Notes: generated from the sequence alone by a model not told the origin. A DNA stretch of 64,000 nucleotides from Monocercomonoides exilis (GCA_001643675.2 LSRY02000004.1:2217501-2281500), one strand, 5' to 3'; positions 18,885 through 31,399 are shown, counted from the first letter of the stretch. A program made the numbers and translations.

Positions 18885-21195
18885 ATGCTCTCTTCAAAAA
18901 ATAATAACAAAAAATCAACAGACTCGATGACAGTGCAGCAGTCACAGGTGAGGATGGGCGGAGGAAGGGACGAGGGATGGATGCAGACGTGTGACGCAGA
19001 CACGCACGTCAAAAATGTTGCTGATTCAGTTTTGGAGCTCAGACAAGAAGGACGGGGGAAGAAGACAGCATACAGCGTTAACGAAATGGCTTGCAGTTTT
19101 TGTGCATAATGCATTTGGGTTTCGTTTTTTGTTCAGCGTCCATCCACCTGTGAAGCAAAAAAGGCTTGTTCGAAAGAAACGGGAACAGTCTGCGGAGAAA
19201 AGAAAAAGGTTTGAGTGCTCGTTGCTGCCTGTGCACTGCAAGACATGTTTGGAATCGATTCATACTATGTTGCTATTTTGCCCCTCGTTTTGCGATGCAA
19301 TGCTGACTTTTTGGTAGATAAAGGCGGTGAAGAGGAAGGAGATGAAGAAGAATTCAAGAGCGAAATAGACGAGGACGATAACTAGGAGTACGAGTTTGTT
19401 GAAAAAGAAAAGGGGCTGGAGGAGGGAGCAGGACAAGTACATTCTGAGCAGGAGAGCATGGCTGATTGAAACACCGAGTTGGAGAGCAACCAGAAAGAGC
19501 CAATGAACCAGCTGGACGAGGACGATGAGGACGATGACGTCGAGGAGGATGAACATACCGGAGAACGGTCAGATGGCAACAGCAAGGATGACACTGAAAT
19601 GAGCGGGAGTGAGATGGAGGATCGAATGGCTGAGAGCGAGGAAGAGGAGGATGAAGCGAGCGGAAAAGAGAGCGAAGAAGCTGAATACGCTGTGAGCAGC
19701 ATGCAAGAGAAAATAGAGGAAGCAAGCGACTGGGAGTCTGCAGTCTCATCACCTTCTGGAAGCAGGCTGCATCTTTTTCCACAGCCATCTTCAGAAGAGC
19801 TGAGGAGGAAGAGTTCTGTTGTGGATGAGAAAGGAAGGAAAGAGGCAGAGAAAAGCGATGCTGAGGTGTGTGGTGAGGGTGCTTCAGAGACTTTGGGCAG
19901 CATGCAAAAGCAAAAGGAAGGAGTGCAGCTGCATCATTTTTGATATCTCTCCAACAGCTGCAGAAGGTTCATCAACCACAACACCAGGAAGAGGAGGAAA
20001 GGGGAAGGCGACTGGAAGAGCACCATCAGCAGAAGTGGCTGAGAGTAGCGGGCTGGATGCGAAGCAGGAGGTGAGGAGGCTGAAGGCAAAGTTGGAGGAA
20101 AAAGACGAAACGATCCTTCGGATATTGAAAGAGAAGAAGGAGGAGGCAGAGAAGATGGGGAATGAGCGAGAGCGGGAGAAGAGCAGAGAAGAGTCAACGG
20201 AGAGGAGCAGGGAAAGGGAGCGGGAACGAGAGAAGAACAGGATTCGGGAGCTGGTGGAGGCAGTAAAGCGAGAGGAGTAGGAGGAGGGGAAGGAAGCAGC
20301 GCAGGAGAAGATAAACCGGCTGAAGAGCACGATGAGAGGGATGGAGGAAGAGAAGGAGGAGCTGGGAGAGAGGCAGGGAGAAGTGAAGAGGACAGTGGAG
20401 GAGCTGAAGATGGAGAAGGAGGGAGGCAGAGGCGCGTCTGAAGAGGAAGATTGGAGAGATTGAGAATGAAAGAGATCGGGATCGGCGGTGGTATAAGACA
20501 GCGGAAGAGGAGTGGAACAGCGAAAAGGAGGAACTGGAGAAAGAAATACGATCACTGAAACAGCAGCTGCAGACGCCCCAACAACAACAGCATTCCACTG
20601 AACACTCTTCTCCATTGCTCAAATACACAGCCGGAGAAGAAATCGCAGGCAGAAACGAGCAGGTCATCTACTTATTTGAAGAGCGATCATCAGGAGTATG
20701 GGGCATCCAGCGCTTTCAGTGAGGATCCTCTGTCCTCTTTCTCTGCCGCTTCAGATTCAGCCATCGGAACATTCAGCCTCTTCTCAGCTGCTTTCTCGCT
20801 CTGGCCAGCACCTTTTGCCGTCTTCTTCTGCCTCTTCAACAACATCTTCTTCTTCCCATTTAACTGCTCCGGATGCTGCTTCTTCATATTCATTAAGCAC
20901 TTCTTCGTCTGAGAACGCCTATTCATTTTTGGATGGCTTTCCTTCTTCTCGTCCTTCAACTGCGAGAAGAACTCTGCGAAGACTGTGCAATGATAGTGGC
21001 ATTATTAGCGATGCTGTTGGCGAAAGAGAAAAAGAGAAGGAAAGAAGCAGCAGAGCTAAAATTGAGCTCGATGAAGAAATTGAAGGACGAAACGACAAAT
21101 ATGGAAGGAATGACCGAAGAAAAGGAAACCGTCGATATCCAAATACACTTTCTTCTTCTTCTTCTTCTTATTCTTCTTCCACATCATCTGGTTGA
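18885..21195 (+). pseudogene. Broken gene for a Ser/acidic coiled-coil protein
   Basis: The first part splices cleanly: exon 18885-18947, an 82-bp intron, then an exon from 19030 with basic coding (VKQKRLVRKKREQSAEKRKR), and probably a 69-bp intron ending at 19315. Beyond it a strongly coding-like acidic frame is cut by TAG (19381-19383) and TGA (near 19468). It runs on to 19943 (QLDEDDEDDDVEEDEHTGE), then continues in another frame as a Lys/Glu coiled coil (RRLKAKLEEKDETILRILKE). A further TAG at 20278 interrupts this, the frame shifts near 20455, and a Ser-rich end follows (to 21195). Composition and heptad character persist across the breaks, so this looks like a decayed gene of roughly 700 codons rather than chance ORFs. 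Unrecognised introns could explain some, but not easily all, breaks. Function unknown. Confidence 0.5.
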
Positions 21196-22074
21196 ACCTC
21201 TTTCCATTCTGTATCTGTATCAGAGAAAAAGACAGATATGACGAAGAAACGAAGTAATTGATAGTCGAAGAAAAGAAACACATACGTGAGAAATTTAAAG
21301 AATGAAAATGAAAGAAAACAAAGGAGATTCAAAAGCGAATGAAGAGAAAGAGAAAGAAGATTATGAACACGAGAGTGGATAAAGAGGGAAGTCAGACAGA
21401 GAGGATTGAAGAGACTGTTGAATGAATGGAAATGAATGGAAAATGAGGTGAAAGAAGATGGAAGAACATCGAAAAAAATTTGTGATTCTTTTTGTCGAAT
21501 GTGGATTTGGGAAAAATATGTCGAAGATAAAAAAAATAACAATGAAAGAATTGAGACTAAATTTTTTTTCTTTATGAATTTTGTTCCACTCAATGCTATC
21601 AAATGTATTTGTCAACTTTTTAACTTTTCAATATTTTTTTGATTGGGAATGAAAGACTTATAATAATATGACAGTCGAAAACATTTGGAGTAAGTCATTG
21701 TTTTTTTCATAAATGCAAGAGTGTTGTTTCATTTTAGTGTTTTTTTTTAGAAAAAAATGGTTTGAGTGAGGGCCAATATAATTATTTCGAAAAAGAATTT
21801 TTAAACAGATAGACTGAATCAGTGATGCAATAAGCGGGAGCCTGTTGATGTGAAAGTTGTTTTTTCAACTTGTGAAGATGCTTGAAAGATTAAGAAAAAA
21901 GAAAAGTTAATGTTTCGACAAAATAATAAAAGTATTTTTTGAATTCAGGATTTTTTTTTTAATTTGAAATATTGAACACTGAATTTATTATTGTGAAAGA
22001 ATGCTTAAGATTAGAACTGTTAAGATTTTCTTTTTTGAAAAAGAAAAATTGAACCATAAGTACTTATTTTTGTA
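21196..22074. other. AT-rich intergenic spacer
   Basis: No gene or repeat of note between the broken coiled-coil gene and the dipeptidase start. Confidence 0.5.
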
Positions 22075-24278
22075 ATGGTAAGTGAATATCTATTTTCATT
22101 TTTCTTGATATTTGGTCTTTTTTATTAACTTTTGATGAAAATCAAAGACTACAATACATCCACTTTTCCCGCCACAACTATGGAAGCACTTTGAAATGTT
22201 GCTAAAAACTCCAAGAGGATCTGGAAATACAAAGGAGATCGCAGAGAAAGTATTCCAATTTGGAAATTCTCTTAAATATGAAACAATAAGAGATGAAGTT
22301 GGAAATGTTTTAATACGAAAGCCAGCATCAGCTGGAAAGGAGGACTCTCCATATGTCTGCCTTCAATGCCATCTTGATATGGTATGATTTTTTGTTATAA
22401 TTATGATATTTGTTTTTGCAAATCTTTTTTTAATCCAACGAATTATATTATTTAGGTATGCGAAAAGAGTCCAAAAGTTGATTTAGATATGACAAAGTGC
22501 GAAATTACTCCAGTTGTTGTTGAAGATGGTGAGTTTGGACCAAAGTTGATGGCAAAGGATACAACGCTTGGTGCAGACGACGGGATTGGTGTTGCAACAG
22601 TTCTTGCAATTTTGGAAGACAAGGATCTTATTCATGGCCCATTGGAATGCTTGTTTACAATTGATGAAGTTTGAATCATTGTTGTTACACTTTTTTAACA
22701 ATTTTTTAATCATACGTATGTTGACATCAAAATATAAAAGGAAGTTGGAATGGTTGGAGCTCGCGGGATTAAACCAGGATTTTTAAAGGCATATTTTTTT
22801 TTCTCGAAAATTATGAAGCTTTTATTTTTTTTTTGAAAAATTTATCAATACCAACAGAGTAACTTACTTGTTAATCTCGACTCAGAAGAAGACTGGAGAA
22901 TTACAGTTGGTTGTGCTGGAGGATTTAACGTGGATCATACTCTTCCAATTGAAGTTGAAAAAGATGTGAATTCTTTAGAAGGATGCGAAGGTTTGAAGAA
23001 AAATATAATTGTGAAAAAAGCAAGAACTCTAATGAAATTTATTCCTTTTCGATGAAAAATTCCTCAAAGCAATCCATGTTTCTATATCCGATTGCATGAG
23101 CGGTCACAGCGGGTGCGAGATACACTTGGGAAGACTAAATCCGATTATTGCACTTGGACGATTGCTCAGACGTGTTGAAAAAAATGGAGTGGAATTGCGT
23201 CTTGCTATGATTGCTGGAGGAACAAAGCGAAATGTTATTCCGGCTGATTCGAAAGCCATAATTATTGTTAAGAAGGAAGAAAACGAAAAAGTTCTGGACA
23301 TCATGGAAGTTGAATGGAATGGTTTGTGATCATTTGAAAAAAGAAAAAAAAAACATAATATCATTTATGGAACACGAATGATTTTGTAAAAGACGGATAA
23401 CTTTTTTGCACCAAAGCATTTTTATTGAATATTTAAACATCCACAATTATTCTTTCTGCTTCTTAACCAAACTGATGTTTCCTCTCTGTTATTTTAGCCA
23501 TTCGCGAGGAATGCGAAGCGATTGAGCCGAATGTTAAGATGGAGGCGATTGTTGTCTCAATGCCAAGTGATCCATCTGCTGTGCTGACAAAGGAATCATC
23601 ACACAAACTGCTGTCTGCTGTCATCACATCTCCACACGGAGTGTTGAGGTTCGAATACAAACAAATGAAAGAAACGGAAACTTTTTATTGATAATAACTT
23701 TTTTGATTCAATCACAATTTCTTTTTTTATAATGATATAATTTTTATTTTTTATTTCTTTTGATGCTTCAAAGAATGTCACCTGTTGTCCCTGGACTTGT
23801 TGAGTCGTCCATCAACTTCTTTTCGGTGCGTCTCAATCCAGAGTCATCCACCGCTGCATCTTCAGAAGCCTCATCGTCTTCTGCAGCGTCCTCCTCAATC
23901 GTGCTCTCCTTCTTCGCCCGCTCCTCCAGCGATTCTCAGCTCGACCTCATTTGGGAGCAGCTTTTGGCGCGGTGCGAGCTCCTCGGGATGACAAGCGGGC
24001 CGCAGCAGAACTTCTACCACGGCTGGCAGCCAGACACATCCACGTCGCTCTTCAAGGCGACCGACAAGGCATTCCGCGAGGCACACGGAAAGGAGCCGGA
24101 GATTTATGCTGTCCACGCTGGGCTGGAATGCGGCATCCTCAGCGGAGCACTCGAGGGCCTCAAGTGCATCTCGCTGGGACCTTATGTCACATCTCCACAT
24201 ACCACACAGGAAAGCTTACATCTTAAATCAATCAAGCCTTTCTACGATACAGTGAAGAACCTTCTGAAAGAACTCTAA
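22075..24278 (+). CDS. pepD: PepD-like aminoacyl-histidine (M20) dipeptidase
   Basis: Cytosolic metallopeptidase that hydrolyses dipeptides such as Xaa-His. Eight exons. The first is only the start codon ATG (22075-22077), followed by GTAAGT. The second begins at 22148 and reads on in frame (TTIHPLFPPQLWKHFEMLLK). Family motifs: LKTPRGSGN; metal-ligand His and catalytic Asp in CHLDM|V; bridging Asp in LGADDGIGVA; catalytic Glu pair in FTIDE|EVGMVGARG; LVNLDSEE; MSGHSGCEIHLGR; the last His ligand in YAVHAGLECG. All are intact, so the enzyme should be active. A Ser/Ala-rich insertion (SSTAASSEASSSSAASSS) sits in the C-terminal part. One intron (22789-22857) appears to use a GC donor. The family is mainly known from bacteria and some protists. 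Ends TAA at 24278. Confidence 0.9.
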
Positions 24279-24626
24279 ACCATTGCTTCGAATGAGTCAT
24301 ACCAATTATTAATTGTTTAATGCAATTGCAGACAGCTTCAACATGAAAGAGGAAAATTTTATTTGAAAACATTTTATCAACAAATTTATTTGTAGTCTTT
24401 TTCTTATTAATTTTCAACAAGATTAATTGCTTCTTTTTATTATCTTCATTGACCTTCCTCAACACTGAAAAATGAAAACATTCATTAAATTATTTTAATA
24501 CATCTTCAATATGATACACATTTTTCCTTTCTATTCAAATCAATTAAAGAAAACAAATTTCGATAACTTGAAAATAAAAAATTAAAATTTCGATCAAACC
24601 AGTATCTGAAACATAATAACCGCTTT

Positions 24627-25122
24627 ATGAGCTCATCTTTTTCTGAAACAAGTAGTTCAACTTTAGAAGAAGAAAAAGAAAAAACCAGGCAACAAGCTCA
24701 AAAATTGTCATATTACCTTTGGAATAGAGTGCGCCATTTGCTTTTTTTAAATTGTTTCATGAAAAGAATTGTTTATGAAATCAACAGCTAAATCCAGGAT
24801 ATGTTGATGATACGAGTACTTGGACAACAACAACAAAAGAAGAATTTGGAAGAGATAAATTTGAAAAGATGGATGATCCAGACACATTGAACAGATCATT
24901 TCACAAGAAACAGGATGAGCATACGGTTTGAGTTTTCAGAATTACACAACCCGCACACATTTTATTTTGCTATTGTTTCTTTATGATATTTGCTATATTA
25001 AAGAGATACATGGAAGCTTCGGTGTGTTGTTTTTATCGTAATTTATTTAATAATTTGCATATTTTCAGGCAAGACAACATAACATGACTCTTATAAAACC
25101 AACAGGAACACCACAGCAATAA
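24627..25122 (+). CDS. Small charged protein, three exons (possible axonemal protein)
   Basis: Exons 24627-24728, 24788-24925 and 25069-25122 (TAA), with GT-AG introns of 59 and 143 bp, all phase 0. The product is about 97 aa: a Ser/Glu/Lys-rich start (SSSTLEEEKEKTRQQAQKL), then SYYLWNRLNPGYVDD, TTTTKEEFGRDKFEK, MDDPDTLNRSFHKKQDEHT and a short end. It has no signal peptide or membrane helix. Short proteins with aromatic-turn and 'T-KEEFG' segments recall microtubule inner proteins of cilia, but I cannot match a named one. The gene is real by splice continuity; the role is a guess. Confidence 0.55.
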
Positions 25123-25414
25123 CTTTTGTATTTTGATATATTTTTGTTTTGCTATAACCCCTCCTGCATTTCATATCCTTTCATCACCATCTTTAACTAG
25201 TTTATTTTCTTTGCTCAGCTTTCAAATGATGAACACTTTATCGCGTTTTTTGATCTTGTCATAAATACAAGATAATTCCATTTCAAAAACTTTTTTGTGT
25301 GAAATTAGAATAGTGTTCTTTTGAACAAAAATACTGTATTTTTTTATTGTAAAGAAGTGTTTCATTTTGAAAAATAACATAGTTATAAATTACATAAAGG
25401 TTTGCCAAAGGTGC

Positions 25415-27531
25415 CTACTCATCGTCTTCTGAAGCAATAACCGTTCTTGTTCCAGCACCCTTTGCTGCTTTGTGCGACTTACCTTCTTCATCTTCATCTT
25501 CATCACCCATATTATTTCTACGATTTCCTCTGCCTCTGCCTCTTCCTCTACCTCCTCTACCTCTTCCCCTTCCAAATCTTCCTTTTCCTGCCTTTTGCTG
25601 CTCTTCTTTTCTCTCCATTGCCTTTAATCTCCTGTCCACAATGTTTTCCCACTCTTTTTTCTCTTCTTCTCCATCCAATATTTTAACTATTGGTGCTGAT
25701 CCATTAAGGGTATGCACTGGTGTTTCAGCAGCAGCTGATTCCTGAAGAGCTTGGTTTGCTTGTTGGCAGCCTTCTGGTGTGCGATATCTTGCCAGTCTAA
25801 ATTATTAGTTGAGATAGCAGTTATCCATAAATAAAAAAAAAAAAAATCATAAAATAACACCAAAAACATTAATTCAAATGAATGTTAATGAATAAAAAGA
25901 ATAAAAAGGGAAAGAACAACATAATAAGGATGCATATATTATTTGAGAGACAGGGAAAACAGGTTTCATTTATTATAAAACGCATTTGAATATCTCCCAA
26001 TTTTAACAATTACTATTTCCATTTGATACACCACCAGACACATGAACATTTAACCTGGGGAGAATAATATGGAATATTTTCTTCAAAAATGAACGAAAGA
26101 ATTTTCATCCAAATCTTTCTTTCAATTCGTTCATAAACGATCAACGACTTTCCGTCTCTTTCTCTCTCATTTTTATTTATTCATTCATTCATTCGTAAAA
26201 CTTATTTTATTTCTTTAAAAGCCTTTATGAAACAAACCCGACAAAAGAATCTTCTTTTTCGTCGAAATCAACACGAGCAATTTCTCCAAAATGCCCAAAG
26301 AAATCCTTCAGTGCGATGAGTGAAAGCGATGATGTTGGAGAATTGAAGATAAACGAAAGAAGAATTCCCTTTTGGTAATCTGAATAAAAGTTTCATATCA
26401 TTCAAAGAGGGCAAAAATATGAAATAAAATATCGTGAATTCAATCAAAAAATTCATTAAAACAATCAAAAAATAAAAGTTCATTTTTTTTTATTTATTAA
26501 TTTCATATTTTATTTTTGTTCACCGATGATTTTCATACTTTCTCTATCATTCTCAATTTCCTTTCTTCGTTTCTCTCTTTCTTCAGCTTCCGCCTTTTGT
26601 CGTTCTTCCTTAAGCCTGCGTTTTTCATTTACGTGTCTGACTGGTTCTCCTTCTACTTTGCGAAATTGCTCTCTTGAATTTTTCAAAAAAAAAAAAAAGA
26701 TTATGATTTCAAAAATTTTTACGCATAAAAGTTTAATATTATGATAACAAACATTGTCATTCTTTCTAACGTTGATTCTCCGTACACTGGAACTGGATCA
26801 AGTGAAGCAAATTTGTCGCATTCATCTTTTACTTTAAAAACAACAAAAGCACTTCCCTATCATTATACAAACATAAAATCAAATTTATATCGTTAAAAAA
26901 TGAAAATGTTAATGTTAATATCATATGATTAAAATTTATGTAACATACAGTAAATTCTTTGCTTTGCAAATCTCTTCGCATGCGGATAGCTCCTATTTGT
27001 CCATATTTCTCGAAAAATTGAATTAATTCTTCTAAAGTTGCTTCCTTTGGCAATCCTTTCTAAAACAGAAATTTCATTATAAAATAAAAACTAATCACCA
27101 AAAAACAAACTATGTAAAGGGTGCGATTGTCAAGTTCTTCTTGAGATGGAGCACTTGTCTTCCTTCGAACCTTAGTTTTATCTTCTGATAGAACAAGAAG
27201 TTCAGAATCAGAGATCGCATCTGCAATCACAGGCACATCCTTACTCAATGCAGCGAGCTTTTTAAATGTTGTAAGGACAGAAATATCGATCCCTAAAGGA
27301 AAAGTCATGTTCATAAATACAGATCAAAACAATATTTGCCATACATCCTTCGGGAGTTTTTTTGCATTCTGCTTGAAGAAATTTGTCTCTCGGTAAGTTT
27401 TCATCACTGAAATAGAATTCTATAAATTTAAAAAGAGAGAAAGAAAATGCAAAATAACTTAAAAAATAAATTACCGCACCAATCTGCTTCTTGATTGCAA
27501 TTTTTGTTTCTGGTGATATTTCTTCACTCAT
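25415..27531 (-). CDS. La-type RNA-binding protein
   Basis: La (SSB-like) protein, which binds UUU-OH ends of RNA polymerase III transcripts and chaperones tRNA maturation in the nucleus. It has about eight exons with short GT-AG introns. The La motif starts with IEFYFSDENLPRDKF and ends with GWIDISVLTTFKKLAAL once introns are removed. RRM1 follows: RTLYIKGLPKEATLEELIQF, then GSAFVVFKVKDECDKF. A basic helical linker (RRLKEERQKAEAEERKRRKE) leads to an RRM2/xRRM-like domain (DLKDFFGHFGEIARVDFDE, then DSFVGLARYRTPEGCQQA). The tail holds an RGG-like GRGRGRGGRGRGRGRGNRR stretch and an acidic end (VIASEDDE). The stop is TAG at 25415-25417, the only TAG terminator among the confident genes here. Confidence 0.87.
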
Positions 27532-28027
27532 TTCTTAACAAATCAAATTAGATAGATTTCTGTGGATCTCATTTTTAATGGAGCAAACCTTTCACTTAAA
27601 ATATCACTCAATTCAAGATCTGTGCTGATCTTTAACGATCGAAACCATAAGAAATATTAATCACCCAAAATGAACATTCGATTTATCAATTATTTTTTAA
27701 GCGAATTGTAACCGTGATTTATTGTTTATGTTTAAAGTTTCAATTTTCGAGAAAGCGATGCTTTTTAACTTTGAAAAAAGATTACTGTTATTTTATGCGT
27801 TTGTGAAGATAAAAATTTATAAGTTGAAGTTCAATAATTCATGAGCTCAATAAATAAGATGAGAAAGATAAATTGATACATTAACACTTATTGCCTTTTG
27901 CAATAAAAACAAGTTCATGTTGATTGCCTTTTCAAACAATATATATTCAATTAACAAATTGTCCATTCTCTTTTCACAAAGTTTTGAGCTTGTAATCTTC
28001 AAATATAAACATATATATATTAATTAT
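27532..28027. other. AT-rich intergenic spacer
   Basis: Between the start of the La gene and the 3' end of the small coiled-protein gene; nothing recognisable. Confidence 0.5.
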
Positions 28028-28800
28028 TCACAGTCCCTTCCCAGAATCATAATATTCTTTCTTTGATGAATCATTTTCTTTAAGTTCTGGTGGAGTTTTG
28101 AACGTGGAATAGTGTTTAGAGTATGCCTTAAATGATACAGGCAAATCATCTCTCATTGTGGTCGGAAACTCTGTTGCAGAACCACCTACGAGGGAATCAT
28201 GAAAAGAGCACGTATTTGAAGTCGAAGACATTTGCAAAGAAGGACTTTCATTTTCCGCTATCGAATGGCCTGATGCAATCTCTTGTTCGCACTCTAAATT
28301 CTCTTAAAAAATTATTTTTTGTAATTCAAAAAACAAAACAATTGAAAAGAATATGATACTTTTTTGAAGATAAACAGTCAAGTTTCGAATATCGAATTTT
28401 CGAATATTGAACTCTCTTTTAAGGGTTTTGCTTTGTGTTAATTTCTAAGTATGATTTTTAAAGCAACTTATCTTTTAAGTGTTCTAAATCGTGAGAGAAA
28501 CCTGATATAATGACTGTGATCTTGCTTTCAGAATAAGATGATAGATACTTCCTAAAAGTTTTTCAATTTCAGCGTTATGTTTTGAAACAACTTTTTCATC
28601 TAAAAAAACTTTTTTTATCAATCTCCAAGGAAGCACATAAGCAGCACACATTTTAAAAACATAGACAACGCTTGAACGTTAGAGCGTAATAAAGAAATTT
28701 TCTTTTTATGCGTACGAGGCTTGTTTGATGCCTTCAAAATATCCCTAACTTGCTGATGAAGCTTATTAAGAGAAGGTGTATCAGAAGATATTGAACTCAT
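28028..28800 (-). CDS. Small helical protein of unknown function
   Basis: Not recognised. Three exons read leftward from the ATG at 28800. Exon 1 (SISSDTPSLNKLHQQVRDIL ... ALSMFLK) ends before a 50-bp GTGTGC...TTTAG intron. Exon 2 (EKVVSKHNAEIEKLLGSIYH) ends with ...QSLYQ. Exon 3 starts CEQEIASGHSIAENE and ends SGKGL, TGA. The product is about 175 aa: helical with coiled-coil potential in the first half, disordered and Ser/Thr-rich after. The start codon is 62 bp from the divergent USP start, a second head-to-head pair in this window. Frame continuity over both introns is the main evidence. Confidence 0.55.
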
Positions 28801-28862
28801 TTTTCGAAAGTATTTTGATTTACGTATAGTCGAATAAATACAAATTACTCATTGTTTGCAAA

Positions 28863-31399
28863 ATGTTCCTGCTTTCAGCATTGCAGGAGAAAATATTGAT
28901 CTTTTCTGATCATCAGCAAAAACATATTTTCTTCAACAAATTCATTTCTTATTTACAAGAAAATATTCTGAGTAACAGTCACCAAAATGGAAACTTTTTA
29001 ACCATTATTAAATTATCAAAAAAGAAATACATTTGTATTTCCCGATTTTCGAGAAAAGGTTGCAATGAGGTGTTATGCACATTTTCATTTTTTTTGAGCG
29101 TGTATTATTATTAATTTCTTGGAATTCTTTTCTTTTTTAACATTTTTATTGAAAGCCTTCAATCTGCACATCATTTTTGTTCATCAGATGTGCAAGATGC
29201 AGCTGAACTAATTTCGAAAGTCACAATTCAACATCAATTGAAAGAAAATTCTCAAAATTCTCAATCTGAAACGTCTTCTTTGCTGTTTAATTATTCAAAT
29301 GAGCAACAAGAAAAAATTCAATCACAAGAAAATACTGCAAATGATGCCCCACGTTCTAAGATTACAAATTCTTGCAAACTTATGAAAACAACTCCACCAG
29401 TATTTGAGATGCCATCTTCTACAAATTCATCATCACCACCTCGTCAAAGCAATTCAAATCCTCTTGGAGGAGCTCGATCAGATGTAACTTTTTCACCAGA
29501 AACATCTGGCGATCCAATAAAATCTCTTCATTTTCTAAATCCAACTTCCAATTTTGGACTTCCGAACATCGGCAATACTTGTTTTCTCAATAGTTGCATG
29601 CAACTACTGACATATTGCTCGCTTTTATCTTCTCACCTGATTCAATGGTTCGATGCTAAAGTATCAAAAACTCCACCAAATCCAGAGAAGTGGCAGGATA
29701 AGCGTAAAAAAATGGAGTATAACCGTCTGTTAAAATTGGCAGTTGCAGCCGTGAATGAAATGAAAGCAATACGACAAATTCCGAATACATCTCCGTCTTC
29801 TGCAACTGCATCATCATCGTCAACTCCATCGTCAACTATGCGTCGTTCTGCGATACCCATTCGGAGGCAGGTTGATCGGTGCATTTGCGAAGAGCTTCAT
29901 CTGAAATTAGGAGCTGCTAACAAGCGATTTAAAGGGTATTCTCAGCAGGACTCCCACGAAGCGATGGTAACGATATTAGATGCAATACATGAAACAACTC
30001 ATATGCGGACTAGTTTCAAACAATCTGGTATGAGTTGTGAAGCTGTGCTTATGAAAGATCAATTTGCAGAGAAGGAAATGGAAGGAAAGAAAAAAGAAAG
30101 TGAATTTAAACAATTTAGTGATCTTAAAGAAAAAGGAGATGCAAAATATGATGAAGACGATGAAGACGATGGTGAAGATTCAGATGCTGAAGACAAATAC
30201 AATCAATTAGATGCATTTGAGATATCTCCTTCATCTACTCCTTCACTCTCCTCTTCTCAGCTTGTTTTTGCTCGTGCCTGGCAGCAGTTCCTGTCTCAGC
30301 ACCAATCTCTTGTGGCTGATGCTGCAATGGGCCTTGCCGCAACTGCCGTGCGATGTGGCGAGTGCGAACAGATTCGCTTCTCGTTTATGCCTTTCACTGT
30401 GCTGACTCTGAACTTCCCTCGCAAAAAAGGCGAGCGCTCTTTCTCGTTGGCTCAATGTATTAAAGTGTGACGCATTTATAAGCATTAATTTCATTCAAGA
30501 AATTATATAATTCTAATGATTTTTTTATCAACTTTTATTTCATATATGCCATTGAACTTATTGAATAACGCAGAATTTCTACACAGTTCGTTCAGTTAAA
30601 GCTGTTCAATGTGGTTTTTGTAAAAAGGCAACATCTTCTCGTCATTGCCTTCTTGTTGCTCGATGGCCTTCTGTGCTTCTTCTGCGTATGTTCTGTTTAT
30701 TCATATTTTTGAATTACAACTACTTGTTTTTCTCTCATTCAATTTTATACTGTTTTTTTTTCAAACTTCAATTGAACTTGCCTTGTGCAATTATTGTTCA
30801 CTGCTTCATTGCCATCTCATTGCTACTTATGCTTTTTCCCCAAAAGATTTCAATCGTTTTATTCCTTCCACGTATGGCTTTAGAAAAGATTCTATTCCTG
30901 TGTCTATCCCAAGAATTCTTAATCTTTCAGAGATGGGTCTTTCATTTGAAGATCACGAATTTAGCACTCTTGTCTCGTTTCCTTTGCCTTCAGTGAATTA
31001 TCAGCTTGTGGGAGTTGTAAATCATTGCGGATCAATTTCTGGTGGGCATTACACATGGTATGACGATGCAGCAAAGTTTAATTAACGTAGAATGAGAAAA
31101 TCCAAAAGAAAAACATCAATAACGATGATGATTGTATTTACGATTTTATTCATTCATTTTATTTTATTTTATTTTTATTGGATGAAAAGAACAGTATAAA
31201 GAAATTTACAAAGAATTTTTTGATTTTCCATTGGTCTTATTTTATTTATGCATTTTAATTATTATCATATCTCAGCACTGCACAAACAGATGATGGAAAG
31301 TGGCGCAACCACAGCGATACGCATACGTCGAGTGTGTCTCCTCCCACTTGCTCGGGTGATTATTATATTGTTGGTTATACACAAAGTCCAGCAGGATGA
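28863..31399 (+). CDS. Ubiquitin-specific protease (peptidase family C19)
   Basis: Deubiquitinase that cleaves ubiquitin from proteins with a Cys-His catalytic pair. Five exons: 28863-29058; 29188 to about 30465; about 30571-30684; from near 30850 to 31075; and 31276-31399 (TGA). Catalytic Cys box: GLPNIGNTCFLNSCMQLL. QQD box: GYSQQDSHEAM. Zinc ribbon: VRCGEC and VQCGFC with C-x-x-C pairs. HFNRF appears after splicing at the usual L-x-RF site. His box: GVVNHCGSISGGHYTWY. The last exon (DDGKWRNHSDTHTSS ... DYYIVGYTQSPAG) supplies the usual end of the fold. All catalytic elements are present. An acidic insertion (DEDDEDDGEDSDAED) interrupts the fingers region. N-terminal 180 residues are polar and unassigned. 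Substrate unknown. Confidence 0.88.

Noticed and set aside
10739-20280. Reassignment of TAG to Gln, as in some oxymonads
   Set aside because: TAG in the DIRS RNase H and in the coiled-coil gene would fit Gln, but the La gene ends well at TAG, TAA ends many intact genes, and TGA breaks occur in the same damaged ORFs. Decay is simpler.
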